A stretch of DNA of 64,000 bases from Halalkalibacter alkaliphilus (GCF_023555415.1 NZ_JAKRYL010000011.1:62001-126000), one strand, 5' to 3'; positions 16,401-26,070 are shown, numbered from the stretch's first letter. Translations and numbers: made by a program. The notes: a model not told the origin generated them from the letters alone.

Positions 16401-18116
16401 TTAATCTTCCATTGTTGATAAGTCGCCCGTCGGTAAGTCTAATTCCCATGCTTTTAATACACGTCTCATAATCTTACCACTACGCGTCTTAGGCAGTTTT
16501 GCTCTAAACTCTATTTCACGTGGAGCCGCATGTGCTGCAAGACCTTTTTTTACAAAGTTTCGAATATCTTCTTTTAGCTCATCCGTTACTTCATAACCGT
16601 CTCTTAAAGCAACAAACGCTTTAATAATCTCCCCTCTTACAGGATCTGGCTTCCCAATTACACCAGCTTCTGCAACAGCAGGGTGTTCAACTAACTTACT
16701 CTCTACTTCAAATGGACCGACTCTCTCGCCGGAAGTCATAATTACATCATCAATTCTACCTTGGAACCAGAAGTAACCATCTTCATCCATATATGCAGAG
16801 TCTCCTGAAACATACCAACCTTCAATTTCAAAATAACTATTGTATTTCTCTTCGTTCTTCCATACAGCACGCATCATCGACGGCCAACCCTTTTCAATTG
16901 CAAGATTGCCCATGCGATTAGGCGGTAGCTCATTTCCTTTATCGTCAATGATTGCTGCTTTCACACCTGGAATTGGTTTACCCATTGAGCCAGGGCGTAC
17001 TTCCATGGATGGATAGTTACAAATAACTTGTGCCCCTGTTTCTGTCATCCACCACGTATCATGAATGCGAAGATCGAACACTTTCTTGCCCCAACGAACA
17101 ACTTCTGGATTAAGAGGTTCACCGACACTTAACATATGGCGTAGGTTTGAAAGATCATATTTCTTTACGACCTCATCTCCAGCACTCATTAGCATCCTAA
17201 ACGCTGTTGGCGCACTATACCAAACAGAAACTTTATACCTTTCTAACGTTTCATACCAATCCTGAGGACTAAATCTTCCTCCACGAATTACATTTGTCAC
17301 CCCAACTAGCCATGGGCCAAAGATTCCATAAGATGTTCCCGTTACCCAACCCGGGTCAGCTGTACACCAATATACATCGTCATCCTTTAAATCTAATACC
17401 CATTTTGCTGTTTGATAATGCTGAAGCATGGCATTATGCACATGTAAGACACCTTTTGGCTTTCCTGTTGACCCAGATGTGTAATGTAAAATTAACCCAT
17501 CTTCTCTATCAACCCACTCAATATCTAATTCTTCACTTGCAGCATTTAAACGAGTTAGTAAATTTAAATAGCATCCATTCTCTTCATGTGATTCATCAAC
17601 AATAAATACCGTTTCAAGATTTGGTAAATCGTCTACTGGAACTCTCTCTAGTAGAGCTGGCGTTGTAATTAATACCTTCGCTTCACTATCTTCTAAACGA
17701 TCGCGTACTGCTCCTTCCATAAACGCTTCAAACAAAGGCCCAACAATCGCCCCCACTTTTATTGCACCTAGCACAGAAAAGTAAAGTTCAGGTGAACGAG
17801 GCATAAAGATAAACACACGATCGCCTTTTTCAACCCCAGCACCTTTTAAAACATTTCCTGCTTTATTTGAATATTTCTTCATATCAGCAAATGTATATTG
17901 CTCTTCACGATTCGCATCACTATAATAGAGTGCTACTTTGCTAGCTTTGCCTTCCTCTACATGGCGATCAATCGCTTCGAATGCTAGATTTACATTCCCT
18001 GTTTTACTCCAAGTAAATTGCGATTCTGTTGTCTTCCAATCGAAAGACTGTGCAGTCTGTTCATAGTTCTCTAAATTGTGATTTCCTTTTACAGATGGAA
18101 GCGCTTGCATAGTCAT
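16401..18116 (-). CDS. acsA: Acetyl-CoA synthetase
   Basis: Activates acetate to acetyl-CoA through acetyl-AMP. 571 residues of the ANL superfamily: the phosphate-binding loop YTSGSTGKPKG, the hinge region GDSAYMDEDGYFWFQGRIDDVI, and the C-terminal RSGKIMRR, whose lysine is the site acetylated by AcuA in B. subtilis. The gene is divergent from acuABC, whose products control it by reversible acetylation. A sigma-A-like promoter and a cre box within its first codons suggest CcpA repression. Confidence 0.97.
   Translation of the reverse strand: MTMQALPSVKGNHNLENYEQTAQSFDWKTTESQFTWSKTGNVNLAFEAIDRHVEEGKASKVALYYSDANREEQYTFADMKKYSNKAGNVLKGAGVEKGDRVFIFMPRSPELYFSVLGAIKVGAIVGPLFEAFMEGAVRDRLEDSEAKVLITTPALLERVPVDDLPNLETVFIVDESHEENGCYLNLLTRLNAASEELDIEWVDREDGLILHYTSGSTGKPKGVLHVHNAMLQHYQTAKWVLDLKDDDVYWCTADPGWVTGTSYGIFGPWLVGVTNVIRGGRFSPQDWYETLERYKVSVWYSAPTAFRMLMSAGDEVVKKYDLSNLRHMLSVGEPLNPEVVRWGKKVFDLRIHDTWWMTETGAQVICNYPSMEVRPGSMGKPIPGVKAAIIDDKGNELPPNRMGNLAIEKGWPSMMRAVWKNEEKYNSYFEIEGWYVSGDSAYMDEDGYFWFQGRIDDVIMTSGERVGPFEVESKLVEHPAVAEAGVIGKPDPVRGEIIKAFVALRDGYEVTDELKEDIRNFVKKGLAAHAAPREIEFRAKLPKTRSGKIMRRVLKAWELDLPTGDLSTMED
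18096..18109 (-). promoter_or_regulatory. cre box (CcpA operator) in the 5' end of acsA
   Basis: TGGAAGCGCTTGCA matches 12 of 14 positions of the cre pattern TGWNANCGNTNWCA and is close to palindromic. Its centre lies about 45 nt downstream of the start predicted from the promoter at 18154-18182. A cre at this distance downstream of the acsA start is known in B. subtilis. ccpA itself is 5 kb away. Confidence 0.7.
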
Positions 18117-18153
18117 AATACATCTTCCTCTCTTTTATGTATTTTCAATTTAT

Positions 18154-18182
18154 AGTATAATACATCCAGAATATTATATCAA
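18154..18182 (-). promoter_or_regulatory. Probable acsA promoter
   Basis: TTGATA (18182-18177), a 17-bp spacer and TATACT (18159-18154) on the minus strand, 38 nt before the acsA start codon. Confidence 0.6.
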
Positions 18183-18324
18183 TTTCAAATTTTAACATTA
18201 GCCATTTTTTAGGAAAAAAGTATGATTAAGCGTTTTCGTGACAAAACAATGACGATTAAACACTAACCTGCCAACATCATGTATAATATACCAGAATAGG
18301 CTCTGTAAAGGTGGTTACATAATC

Positions 18325-18957
18325 ATGATTCATCAAAAGACATATTACTCAATGGAAGTCCCATTTCAAGACCGTACTCTCGTATTAGAAGGTCCTCTTT
18401 CTTCTGAGAGCATACAATCTTATGACTTTCATTCAGGTCTTGTTGCTTTTCGCCCCCCCAATCAACAAAAAGAAGCATTGTTAGGTATTGCTGATTTACC
18501 AGAAGGACGAATTAATGTCGTACGAGATGGCGATGTAATTGTTGGCTACGTCACTTTTGTGTACCCTGATCCTATGGAACGTTGGTCTGAAGGGAATATG
18601 GATAATTTAATAGAACTTGGCGCTATTGAAATTGCACCGGAATATCGCGGTGCTCAAATTGGAAAGAACCTTCTACGGCTATCCGTACAAGATGATGCAA
18701 TGGAAGATTATATTATTATTACGACTGAATATTACTGGCATTGGGATTTAAAAGGAAGCGGTTTGGACGTTTGGGAATATAGAAAAGTGATGGAGAAAAT
18801 GATGAATGCGGGCGGCTTAGAATGGCTTGCAACGGATGATCCTGAGATCTGTTCCCACCCAGCTAATTGTTTAATGGCTCGAATTGGAAAACGAGTGGAA
18901 ACAAACTCTATACAGCAATTTGATCAACTTCGCTTTCAAAATCGATTTATGTACTAA
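18325..18957 (+). CDS. acuA: Protein acetyltransferase AcuA (GNAT)
   Basis: Acetylates and inactivates AcsA. 210 residues; the GNAT core is visible at about 60-130, with the acetyl-CoA binding segment IAPEYRGAQIGKNLLRLSV (R/Q-x-x-G-x-A-like loop). First gene of a three-gene unit with acuB (14-nt gap) and acuC (overlap). AAAGGTGG lies about eleven bases upstream of the start. TATAAT at 18282 is a probable -10 with a poor -35. Confidence 0.95.
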   Translation: MIHQKTYYSMEVPFQDRTLVLEGPLSSESIQSYDFHSGLVAFRPPNQQKEALLGIADLPEGRINVVRDGDVIVGYVTFVYPDPMERWSEGNMDNLIELGAIEIAPEYRGAQIGKNLLRLSVQDDAMEDYIIITTEYYWHWDLKGSGLDVWEYRKVMEKMMNAGGLEWLATDDPEICSHPANCLMARIGKRVETNSIQQFDQLRFQNRFMY

Positions 18958-18971
18958 GGTGGTGTATATCA

Positions 18972-19613
18972 ATGATTATCGAACATATTATGAAACGTAA
19001 TGTTGTTACTCTTACTGAAACATCAACGATTAAAGAAGCAATGCAACTTCTTGAACAACACCAATTTCGACACATTCCTATTGTGAATGAAAGAAAGAAA
19101 CTTGTAGGGATTGTCTCTGACAGTGATATTCGAGATGCAAGCCCTTCTATTTTTCATTTCACTGATCACCTTGAAGATTTTTTAAAGCCTATATCATCAA
19201 TTATGAAACAAAATGTAATCACAGCCCATCCTCTAGATTTTGTTGAAGAAGTTTCTACCTTATTTTACGAACATCATATTGGATGCTTACCCATTTTAGA
19301 TGATGATGAGTTAGTAGGCATCGTCACAGAAACAGATATGCTTCATACTTTAGTAGAGTTAATGGGAGCCCATCAACCTAGTTCTCATATTGAGGTGAAA
19401 GTTGAGAATATAACAGGAAAGCTTTCAGATATTGCTGCTATATTTAAAGAGTTAAATATGAATATAACAAGTGTTTTGGTTTATCCTTATCAAGATCCCG
19501 CTTACAAAATACTTGTATTTCGAGTTCAAACGATCGATCCGAGAAAAGTAGTTAAAGTGATTGAGGATAAAGGGTATGATGTAATTTGGCCAAGTGAACC
19601 GAGGATCGTATGA
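18972..19613 (+). CDS. acuB: AcuB, CBS-pair plus ACT domain protein
   Basis: 213 residues: two CBS motifs (about 5-60 and 75-130, e.g. LVGIVSDSDIRDA and LVGIVTETDMLHT) followed by an ACT-like domain (about 138-213). CBS pairs bind adenine nucleotides and ACT domains bind small ligands, so an energy- or metabolite-sensing role in the AcsA acetylation system is likely; its exact role is not established. The stop overlaps the acuC start (ATGA). Confidence 0.93.
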   Translation: MIIEHIMKRNVVTLTETSTIKEAMQLLEQHQFRHIPIVNERKKLVGIVSDSDIRDASPSIFHFTDHLEDFLKPISSIMKQNVITAHPLDFVEEVSTLFYEHHIGCLPILDDDELVGIVTETDMLHTLVELMGAHQPSSHIEVKVENITGKLSDIAAIFKELNMNITSVLVYPYQDPAYKILVFRVQTIDPRKVVKVIEDKGYDVIWPSEPRIV

Positions 19614-20776
19614 TGAAAAAGGATGCGGTATTTATTTTTTCTAATGAACAACTTGCATACCGTTTTAATGAAAAACATCCCTTTAATCACTTACGTCTTC
19701 AGCTCACATTTGATTTACTAGCAAGTTTACATGCATTAGACTCAAGCCTCATTCTTCCTCCACGATTGGCTACAGATGATGAAATTGCTCTTATCCATGA
19801 TGAAGAATTTATTCATGCGGTTAAATCTGCTAGTAAAGGAATGTTGGATGAAGCTATTGCTTCAAATTATGGACTTGGAACCGAAGATACTCCTATTTTC
19901 CCCCATATGCATGAAGCTGCGTCCTTACTAGTTGGTGGTACATTGCAAGCAGTCGATGAAGTTATGTCCGGCAATGCGAATCATGCGCTACACCTTGGCG
20001 GAGGATTGCATCATGGTTTTAAAGGGAAAGCATCAGGCTTTTGTATTTATAATGATAGCTCTATCGCAATTGAATATATGAAAAGAAAATATGGTGCACG
20101 CGTATTATATGTTGATACAGATGCCCACCATGGAGATGGAGTACAATGGTCGTTCTATGACGATCCTGATGTTTGTACACTCAGCATTCATGAAACTGGT
20201 CGATACCTCTTTCCGGGGACAGGCCAGGTACATGAAAAAGGTTCAGGGAAAGGCTATGGTTTCTCAATCAATGTTCCGGTTGATGCTTTCACGGAGGACG
20301 AGTCTTTTTTAGAAGTTTATGATACTGCTTTTCGTGAAGTTGTCGAGTTTTTTAAACCGGATGTAATCCTAACTCAAAATGGTGCAGATGCTCATCACTA
20401 TGATCCGTTAACACATCTCTGTTCAACGATCGAAACCTATAAATATATACCTAAGTTAGCTCATGAGTTAGCTCATGAATATTGTGATGGTAGGTGGATT
20501 GCAGTAGGTGGCGGTGGTTATGATATCTGGAGAGTCGTACCACGAGCTTGGGCTTTAATATGGCTTACTATGACTAATCAATTAAATCAGCTTGATCAAG
20601 AAATTCCACCATCGTGGATTCAAAAATGGTCTGGTCAATCAGAAGATCCATTACCTACGTTGTGGGAGGATGGCAACATCGTACCTAGTATCCCTCGTAG
20701 ACCAGAAATCACAGATAAAAATAATAAAACTTTAGAAAAAGCCTTGTTTTACATAAGGAATGAGTTAAAACGATGA
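19610..20776 (+). CDS. acuC: AcuC, class I/II-type zinc protein deacetylase
   Basis: Removes acetyl groups from AcsA. 388 residues of the histone deacetylase fold: LHLGGGLHHGFKGKASGFCIYND with the catalytic His pair, VDTDAHHGDGVQWSFYDD with zinc ligands Asp and His, and QNGADAHHYDPL with the third Asp. Two start codons are possible (19610 and 19613); the first overlaps the acuB stop. It ends before a hairpin shared with the convergent mtnN. Confidence 0.95.
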   Translation: MMKKDAVFIFSNEQLAYRFNEKHPFNHLRLQLTFDLLASLHALDSSLILPPRLATDDEIALIHDEEFIHAVKSASKGMLDEAIASNYGLGTEDTPIFPHMHEAASLLVGGTLQAVDEVMSGNANHALHLGGGLHHGFKGKASGFCIYNDSSIAIEYMKRKYGARVLYVDTDAHHGDGVQWSFYDDPDVCTLSIHETGRYLFPGTGQVHEKGSGKGYGFSINVPVDAFTEDESFLEVYDTAFREVVEFFKPDVILTQNGADAHHYDPLTHLCSTIETYKYIPKLAHELAHEYCDGRWIAVGGGGYDIWRVVPRAWALIWLTMTNQLNQLDQEIPPSWIQKWSGQSEDPLPTLWEDGNIVPSIPRRPEITDKNNKTLEKALFYIRNELKR

Positions 20777-20796
20777 TCTTTTGTAGCTTCAAAAAA

Positions 20797-20840
20797 AAGA
20801 CGGCCGAAAAAGGTACAAATAGACCTTTTTCAGCCATCTT
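20797..20840. terminator. Bidirectional terminator between acuC and mtnN
   Basis: An 18-base imperfect stem (20797-20814 with 20823-20840; GAAAAAGGT/ACCTTTTTC at the apex) with A-rich and T-rich flanks, one base from the mtnN stop. It belongs to the AAAAGG/CCTTTT hairpin group seen throughout the window. Confidence 0.75.
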
Positions 20841-20841
20841 G

Positions 20842-21543
20842 TTATTCTTTTAACATCTTCACAATATTTGACACTAGAAGATGCGATTGTTCACTCGCTA
20901 ACTTTGTGAATTCCTGGAAATTCATAGAAGCCTCTCCATTTGCTTTGTCTGACATCGAACGAATAATGACAAAAGGAACGTCATTCATAACTGCTACTTG
21001 AGCTACTGAGGCTCCTTCCATTTCAACACAGGCTGCAGTAAATTCCTCACGTAAGTTTTTTACATATTCATTGTCTGCGATAAATTGATCTCCACTAACA
21101 ATTCTTCCTTGAACAACATGGCGTTTCGTCAATGTCTCTGCTGCACGAACTGCAATGCTACCAAGTTCTTCATCAGCCTGGAAATCAGATGAGCCATCAA
21201 AATACGGAATTTGACCTTTTTTAAAACCTAATGCAGTTACATCAAGGTCATGCTGCATTGCACTTGTAGAAATAACTAAATCACCTACATCTAACGATTC
21301 GTCGACAGCACCTGCAACACCTGTAAAAAGAAGGTGCGAAATAGCAAACTTATCAATAAGAATTTGAGTTGTAAGAGCCGCATTTACCTTACCTACTCCA
21401 CTTTTACATAGAATGATGGCCTGCTCATGCATCGTACCTTCATAAAAAGTCACAGTAGCAAAAGTATGGGTAGTCATGACGTTCATTTCTGATTTCATTC
21501 TTTCAATTTCTTCATTCATTGCACCAATGATTCCAATTTTCAT
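20842..21543 (-). CDS. mtnN: 5'-methylthioadenosine / S-adenosylhomocysteine nucleosidase
   Basis: Cleaves MTA and SAH to adenine and the thioribose or ribosylhomocysteine, in methionine salvage and the activated methyl cycle. 233 residues starting at MKIGIIGAMNEEIERMK (ATG 21543, preceded by GGAGGG). The longer reading from 21645 has no binding site. Motifs: FTGVAGAVDESLDVGDLVIS, VEMEGASVAQVA (catalytic Glu region) and RSMSDKAN (catalytic Asp). In B. subtilis acuC is followed directly by motS, so this gene is an insertion relative to that order. Confidence 0.95.
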   Translation of the reverse strand: MKIGIIGAMNEEIERMKSEMNVMTTHTFATVTFYEGTMHEQAIILCKSGVGKVNAALTTQILIDKFAISHLLFTGVAGAVDESLDVGDLVISTSAMQHDLDVTALGFKKGQIPYFDGSSDFQADEELGSIAVRAAETLTKRHVVQGRIVSGDQFIADNEYVKNLREEFTAACVEMEGASVAQVAVMNDVPFVIIRSMSDKANGEASMNFQEFTKLASEQSHLLVSNIVKMLKE

Positions 21544-21726
21544 TTTTACCCTCCTATGAGAACATAAAAAAGTGACTATTGTAGAGGTACTGAAAAAGTC
21601 AAATTTTGACCTAATACGCATCTCTACTGTAATCGTACCTAGCAATCACAATATACCGTAAAGAAGTGTCAAGTTCAAAACTTCTATCAATGATTGTGAA
21701 AATAGTGATTACAGAGTTTAGCCACC

Positions 21727-22497
21727 TTAATATGAGTTAGCGTCTTCATGAGTAGGGTCTGAGATGACAATGACTACTCGACGATTTAATTGTAAGTTTT
21801 CAACAGTCGTATTGGGAACGACTGGTCTTGTATCGCCGTATCCTGTTGCAATAAAACGCTTAGCCTCAAGGTTATGTGTATCTATTAAAAAACGAATTAC
21901 ACTACTTGCTCTGGCACCAGATAGTTCCCAATTAGAAGGATAACGATAAGTCGAAATGGGCCTACTATCTGTATGTCCTTCCACCTTTACACTATTTGGA
22001 ATTGCTTTTAGTAATGTTCCAACTTTACTTAAGAATGGCTCTGCATCAGGAAGTAATTCTGCTTCAGCTGTTTCAAATAACGTACGTTCTTGTAACACGA
22101 GAACAACTCCTCGGTCATCTCGCGTAGCTGATATCAATTCTGTCAGTTCATTCTGTTCGAGGAATTCATTAACTTCTTTTAAAAGCTCATCCATAGCTAC
22201 ATGTGTTTCATTTAATGAGGTTGTCTCTCTACCAAATTCCCCTTCAGCTAAGGGATCTCTTCTCTCTTCTCCCTGCTCTTGACTAGGATTTTCAAATTCA
22301 ATAGCTGATGGCATATACTCAAATATTTGTCTTTGATTAAATGAATCAGCAATTGCTCTAAACTTCTGAGCGTCAACAACTGACATGGAAAACAGCAGGA
22401 TAAAAAAGACTAAAATGAGGGTCATAAGATCTGAAAATGTCACCATCCACTTTGGTGCGCCTTTTTCTTCTTGGCGCTGGCGCTTACGAGGCAACAT
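21727..22497 (-). CDS. motS: Flagellar stator subunit MotS (Na+-type, MotB family)
   Basis: With MotP it forms a cation-driven stator. 256 residues: a basic cytoplasmic start, one transmembrane helix (WMVTFSDLMTLILVFFILLFSMS) with the ion-binding Asp at 23, a plug/linker region, and a C-terminal OmpA-like peptidoglycan-binding domain (VEGHTDSRPIS..SNWELSGARASSVIRF). The start ATG 22497 follows AGGTGAAGAG inside the 3' end of motP, so the genes overlap by 14 bases. Na+ use is inferred from the family and from the motP-motS position next to ccpA, as in B. subtilis. Confidence 0.93.
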   Translation of the reverse strand: MLPRKRQRQEEKGAPKWMVTFSDLMTLILVFFILLFSMSVVDAQKFRAIADSFNQRQIFEYMPSAIEFENPSQEQGEERRDPLAEGEFGRETTSLNETHVAMDELLKEVNEFLEQNELTELISATRDDRGVVLVLQERTLFETAEAELLPDAEPFLSKVGTLLKAIPNSVKVEGHTDSRPISTYRYPSNWELSGARASSVIRFLIDTHNLEAKRFIATGYGDTRPVVPNTTVENLQLNRRVVIVISDPTHEDANSY

Positions 22498-23296
22498 TCT
22501 CTTCACCTAGAACGTCTTCTTCGTATTTTGCTTTTTTATTTACTACTGAAAAAGCACTTAATTTTTCTTGCAGAACTTTCGGGTTTTGTCCAGATTGAAC
22601 CCCAATAACACCCTCAATAATGATTTGTTTAATAAACACTTCTTCATCCGTTTTATTACCTAGTTTCGTAGCCATTGGTAAAAAGACTAGATTAGCTAGA
22701 ACCGTTCCATAAAGAGTTGTTAGTAAAGCTACAGCCATATTCGGCCCAAGTGTAGCAGGATCATTTAAATTTTGTAGCATTAGAACAAGTCCAACTAACG
22801 TTCCTATCATCCCCCAAGCTGGTGCATATTCTCCTGCTTTTTCGATAATAGCTCGTCCTTTGCGATGACGTTCTTCCATTGCAACTACTTCTGCCATCAT
22901 AATATCCTTAATGACATCTGGTTCAATTCCATCTACAGCTAGCAAAACACCTTTCTTAATAAAAGGATCTTTCACTTCATCTAAACCGGCTTCTAAAGCT
23001 AGTAATCCTTCACGTCTCGCCTTCGTTGAGAGATTAACAAAGGTATCAATTAAATTCTCTAAATCGTGACTTTCGGTACGAAACGCTTCCCCTAATACTT
23101 TGGGAACTAATTTTAATTCTGCCAAAGAAAACGTAATTATAATTGCCGATACAAGTCCCCCAATTACGATAAGAACTGAAGCGATCTGAATAAAGAAAAT
23201 AAATCCAGATGGTCCAGAGTTTGAGAAGACAGCCAATAGAATAACAATCACACCTAGTAAGATTCCTATTGGCGTCATAATATCAAATTTTTTCAT
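22484..23296 (-). CDS. motP: Flagellar stator subunit MotP (MotA family)
   Basis: 270 residues with four membrane segments (about 8-26, 32-54, 150-172, 183-205) and the long cytoplasmic loop between helices two and three that touches the rotor. The EYAPAWGMIGTLVGLVLML and AVALLTTLYGTVLANL segments are the conserved third and fourth helices. First gene of the motP-motS pair, just downstream of ccpA on the same strand. Confidence 0.94.
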   Translation of the reverse strand: MKKFDIMTPIGILLGVIVILLAVFSNSGPSGFIFFIQIASVLIVIGGLVSAIIITFSLAELKLVPKVLGEAFRTESHDLENLIDTFVNLSTKARREGLLALEAGLDEVKDPFIKKGVLLAVDGIEPDVIKDIMMAEVVAMEERHRKGRAIIEKAGEYAPAWGMIGTLVGLVLMLQNLNDPATLGPNMAVALLTTLYGTVLANLVFLPMATKLGNKTDEEVFIKQIIIEGVIGVQSGQNPKVLQEKLSAFSVVNKKAKYEEDVLGEENVAS

Positions 23297-23395
23297 AATC
23301 CTCTCCCAGTGGGCGCTTCATTCCGTTCTGAGTACTCCTTCTACGTTCCAATTATTCCAACGTAGTTCGTTTGCCAGAGTCAAATTTAGCTACCC

Positions 23396-24397
23396 TTATG
23401 ATTTCGTTGATTGTCTAAATTCAATTCGGTGCGGGAGCACAACAACATGATCTGTTACTTCTTCTTTGTTCATGAGTTTCGTCAATAAACGCATAGAAAC
23501 GGCACCAATATCATACATTGGTTGGACAACTGTAGACAACGTTGGGCGAACCATCGTAGCTAGACGCGTATTATCAAATCCTAACACTTCAATATCATCT
23601 GGAATTGTTAACCCTTGGTCTTGCGCACCATGAATAACGCCTAATGCCATTTCATCTGTAGAAGCAAAGATGACAGAAGGTCTGTTTTCTAGCTCCAAAA
23701 ATGAATTCATTGCTTCTATACCTGAATCGTATGTGTAATCTCCGATGACAACTAATTCCTCATCAAAAGAAACTCCCGCTCCTTCAATTGCTTCGCGATA
23801 ACCTAAGAACTTCTGATACCCATTAACCGGATCATCAAGCGTACCTGAAAGCATTCCAATACGAGTATGACCCTTTTCTATTAAATTCGAAATGGCATCA
23901 TATACGGCTTGTCTATAATCAATGTTTACTGATGCAATTTCGCTATTAGCATCAAGTGTAGCGGCTAAAACAACAGGGACTGGTGAACGCTTAAATTGTT
24001 CAACATGCTCTTCAGTAATGTGCCCACCCATAAACACAATACCGTCTACTTGTTTCTCAAGTAACGTATTAATTAAGTGGATTTCCTTCTCTTGGTTTTG
24101 ATCCGAGTTACAAAGGATAATGTTGTACTTGTACATTGTGGCAATATCCTCGATACCTCGTGCTAACTCAGCAAAGAAAATACTTGAAATATCAGGTATA
24201 ATCACTCCAACAGTTGTCGTTTTCTTACTAGCAAGTCCTCTTGCCACAGCATTTGGACGATAACCAAGTCTCTCAATTGCTTCTAACACTTTCTTTCTTG
24301 TTGCTGGTTTTACATTAGGGTTTCCGTTTACGACACGTGAAACGGTCGCCATCGAAACACCTGCTTCTCTTGCTACATCATAGATTGTTGTATTCAC
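23396..24397 (-). CDS. ccpA: Catabolite control protein A
   Basis: Master regulator of carbon catabolite control; binds cre sites with HPr-Ser-P. 333 residues: LacI-type helix-turn-helix ([20 protein letters not shown] at 4-23), hinge helix ([12 protein letters not shown]), then a periplasmic-binding-protein-like core. It starts with GTG 24397 behind AGGAGGATCC. TACAAT with TTCATA 17 nt upstream is a possible promoter in the 5' gap. A probable target, the cre in acsA, is in the same window. Confidence 0.98.
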   Translation of the reverse strand: MNTTIYDVAREAGVSMATVSRVVNGNPNVKPATRKKVLEAIERLGYRPNAVARGLASKKTTTVGVIIPDISSIFFAELARGIEDIATMYKYNIILCNSDQNQEKEIHLINTLLEKQVDGIVFMGGHITEEHVEQFKRSPVPVVLAATLDANSEIASVNIDYRQAVYDAISNLIEKGHTRIGMLSGTLDDPVNGYQKFLGYREAIEGAGVSFDEELVVIGDYTYDSGIEAMNSFLELENRPSVIFASTDEMALGVIHGAQDQGLTIPDDIEVLGFDNTRLATMVRPTLSTVVQPMYDIGAVSMRLLTKLMNKEEVTDHVVVLPHRIEFRQSTKS

Positions 24398-24584
24398 TAG
24401 GATCCTCCTTAATTTTTGAAAATAAACTTTTCGTTTTCATGATTGTATAGATATCATACGATACTATGAAGAGGTCCGCAATGTTCTACACTATTTATAT
24501 CGACAACCTTCAAAAATTTTTCATAGTATTTTCAAAAAAAACTACGTTCATTCACCTTTTTTCGCTTCTTATCGACAAAAAGAG

Positions 24585-24630
24585 AGGGGATGTCCTAAAA
24601 GGTCTGTTTCGACCTTTTAGGACATCCCCT
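24585..24630. terminator. Perfect 20-bp hairpin next to repeat locus B
   Basis: 24585-24604 pairs exactly with 24611-24630 around a six-base loop, with GTCCTAAAAGGTC/GACCTTTTAGGAC at the apex. It lies between the aroA 3' end and the ccpA promoter region and abuts the structured repeat that starts at 24633. Confidence 0.6.
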
Positions 24631-24632
24631 AA

Positions 24633-24725
24633 GCAATGAGCAGAGTCGCTACATCTTTAATAATCCTTTAGAAGAATAGTTTACACACTCATGGGTGTAG
24701 CGACTTTGTTCTCGACTATGAGACA
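24633..24725 (+). repeat. Structured repeat element, degenerate copy (locus B)
   Basis: Starts GCAATGAG as the other copies do and keeps a perfect P2 stem AGTCGCTACA/TGTAGCGACT (24644-24653 with 24696-24705). The P3 hairpin is weak and the closing P1 arm is lost. It fills the space between the hairpin at 24585-24630 and the aroA stop, opposite to the direction of aroA transcription. Confidence 0.6.
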
Positions 24726-24736
24726 GTCTCTTAGTA

Positions 24737-25813
24737 TTAGCCCTTATATAAACCCGAAGCTTGCAAATCATCAATAAATTTATTGAATTGAGGAATATCC
24801 ATTTGCTGTGCTGAATCAGATAAAGCTACTGCAGGATCTGGATGAACTTCTGCCATGATTGCATCTGCACCGATAGCTAGTGCAGCTTTAGCTGTTGGAA
24901 GTAATAGATCTCGACGACCTGTAGAATGTGTTACATCAACTAGCACTGGTAAGTGAGTTTCTTGTTTTAAGATCGGCACTGCTGAGATATCTAACGTGTT
25001 TCTAGTAGCTGTCTCGTATGTGCGGATCCCACGCTCACATAACATTAAATTACTGTTCCCTTTTGCTACGATGTACTCTGCGGCATGGATAAATTCTTGA
25101 ATTGTTGCTGATAGGCCACGTTTTAATAATACTGGCTTATCAACCGCACCTGCAGCTTTTAACAACTCAAAATTTTGCATGTTGCGAGCACCAATTTGAA
25201 TTACATCTAGGTATTCTATAGCTGTTTCAATATCAGAAGGATTTACAATTTCACTAATAACTACCATATCAAGTTCATCAGCAACTTGCTTTAAGATTTT
25301 TAAACCCTCTAATCCTAAACCTTGGAAATCATAAGGAGACGTACGTGGTTTAAACGCTCCTCCACGTAACAACTTAATTCCTCTTTCTTTAAGTGCTTTC
25401 GCAACGGTTAATACTTGCTCGTAACTCTCCACTGCGCATGGCCCCATAACAAGACGTTGCTGACCATCCCCCATCATAACACCTTTAAGATCGACAACGG
25501 TGTTTTCAGGGTGCTTTTTACGTGAAACTAGTAATGCTTTACTATTATCTTCCTCTTGCAGTTCCAGACTTGCTTTGAAAATTTGTTTAAACAAATGCTG
25601 TAATGTAGATGTCTCAAATGGACCTTTATTATTTGCGGCAATATGGTCAAGCATGCTACGCTCTCTTACCGGATCAAATCGATTTACACCTTGCGTACTT
25701 TTTACTTTTCCAATTTCTTGAACAAGACGAGCTCGCTCATTGATTGTTTCAAGAAGCTTTAGGTTCACCTCGTCTAACTCTGTTCTCAACACATCTAATT
25801 GGTCATTACTCAC
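24737..25813 (-). CDS. aroA: Chorismate mutase / DAHP synthase fusion
   Basis: First enzyme of the shikimate pathway with an N-terminal chorismate mutase that senses chorismate and prephenate. 358 residues: AroQ-type mutase at about 1-88 ([26 protein letters not shown]), then a KDO8P-synthase-like barrel ([36 protein letters not shown]). Named aroA (aroG in some genomes) as in B. subtilis, where it also neighbours ccpA and ytxGH. Confidence 0.96.
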   Translation of the reverse strand: MSNDQLDVLRTELDEVNLKLLETINERARLVQEIGKVKSTQGVNRFDPVRERSMLDHIAANNKGPFETSTLQHLFKQIFKASLELQEEDNSKALLVSRKKHPENTVVDLKGVMMGDGQQRLVMGPCAVESYEQVLTVAKALKERGIKLLRGGAFKPRTSPYDFQGLGLEGLKILKQVADELDMVVISEIVNPSDIETAIEYLDVIQIGARNMQNFELLKAAGAVDKPVLLKRGLSATIQEFIHAAEYIVAKGNSNLMLCERGIRTYETATRNTLDISAVPILKQETHLPVLVDVTHSTGRRDLLLPTAKAALAIGADAIMAEVHPDPAVALSDSAQQMDIPQFNKFIDDLQASGLYKG

Positions 25814-25895
25814 TATTCTCCACTCCCTTTTACAATGCTTCTTTTGTATTTAAAATTCATTATATATGAAAATTCAGAGAATGTCACGCTTTTTT

Positions 25896-25943
25896 CTTTA
25901 ACGCTTTTAAGCTTTTATGCTTTTTAGCTTTTAAGCGTTAAAG
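25896..25943. promoter_or_regulatory. Long palindrome upstream of aroA
   Basis: CTTTAACGCTT (25896-25906) and AAGCGTTAAAG (25933-25943) are perfect arms, extended inwards by TTAAGC/GCTTTTAA. It sits about 85 nt before the aroA start, between it and the ytxH terminator. It could be an operator or part of a structured leader; function unknown. Confidence 0.35.
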
Positions 25944-26021
25944 TGTTATTTTGAATTGCTTTTTTGTTCTTATGAATTATTTATATTATGTGGCGCATGA
26001 GGTTTTTGCCATCATAAATGT

Positions 26022-26063
26022 GAAAACCCCTCATTCCTTCGTCAGGATGAGAGGTTTTCTTTT
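26022..26063 (-). terminator. Terminator of ytxGH
   Basis: Imperfect stem (26022-26037 with 26045-26059; GAAAACC and CTCAT pairing with ATGAG and GGTTTTC) directly after the ytxH stop on the minus strand. Confidence 0.75.
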
Positions 26064-26070
26064 CAATCGT

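Noticed and set aside
18225-18238. Second cre-like site upstream of acuA (TTAAGCGTTTTCG)
   Set aside because: Three mismatches at the most conserved end positions and located upstream of the predicted acuA promoter; too weak to list.
24397-24470. cre-like half site in the ccpA upstream region (TGAAAACG)
   Set aside because: Only one half matches; the other arm (AAAAGT) does not fit.
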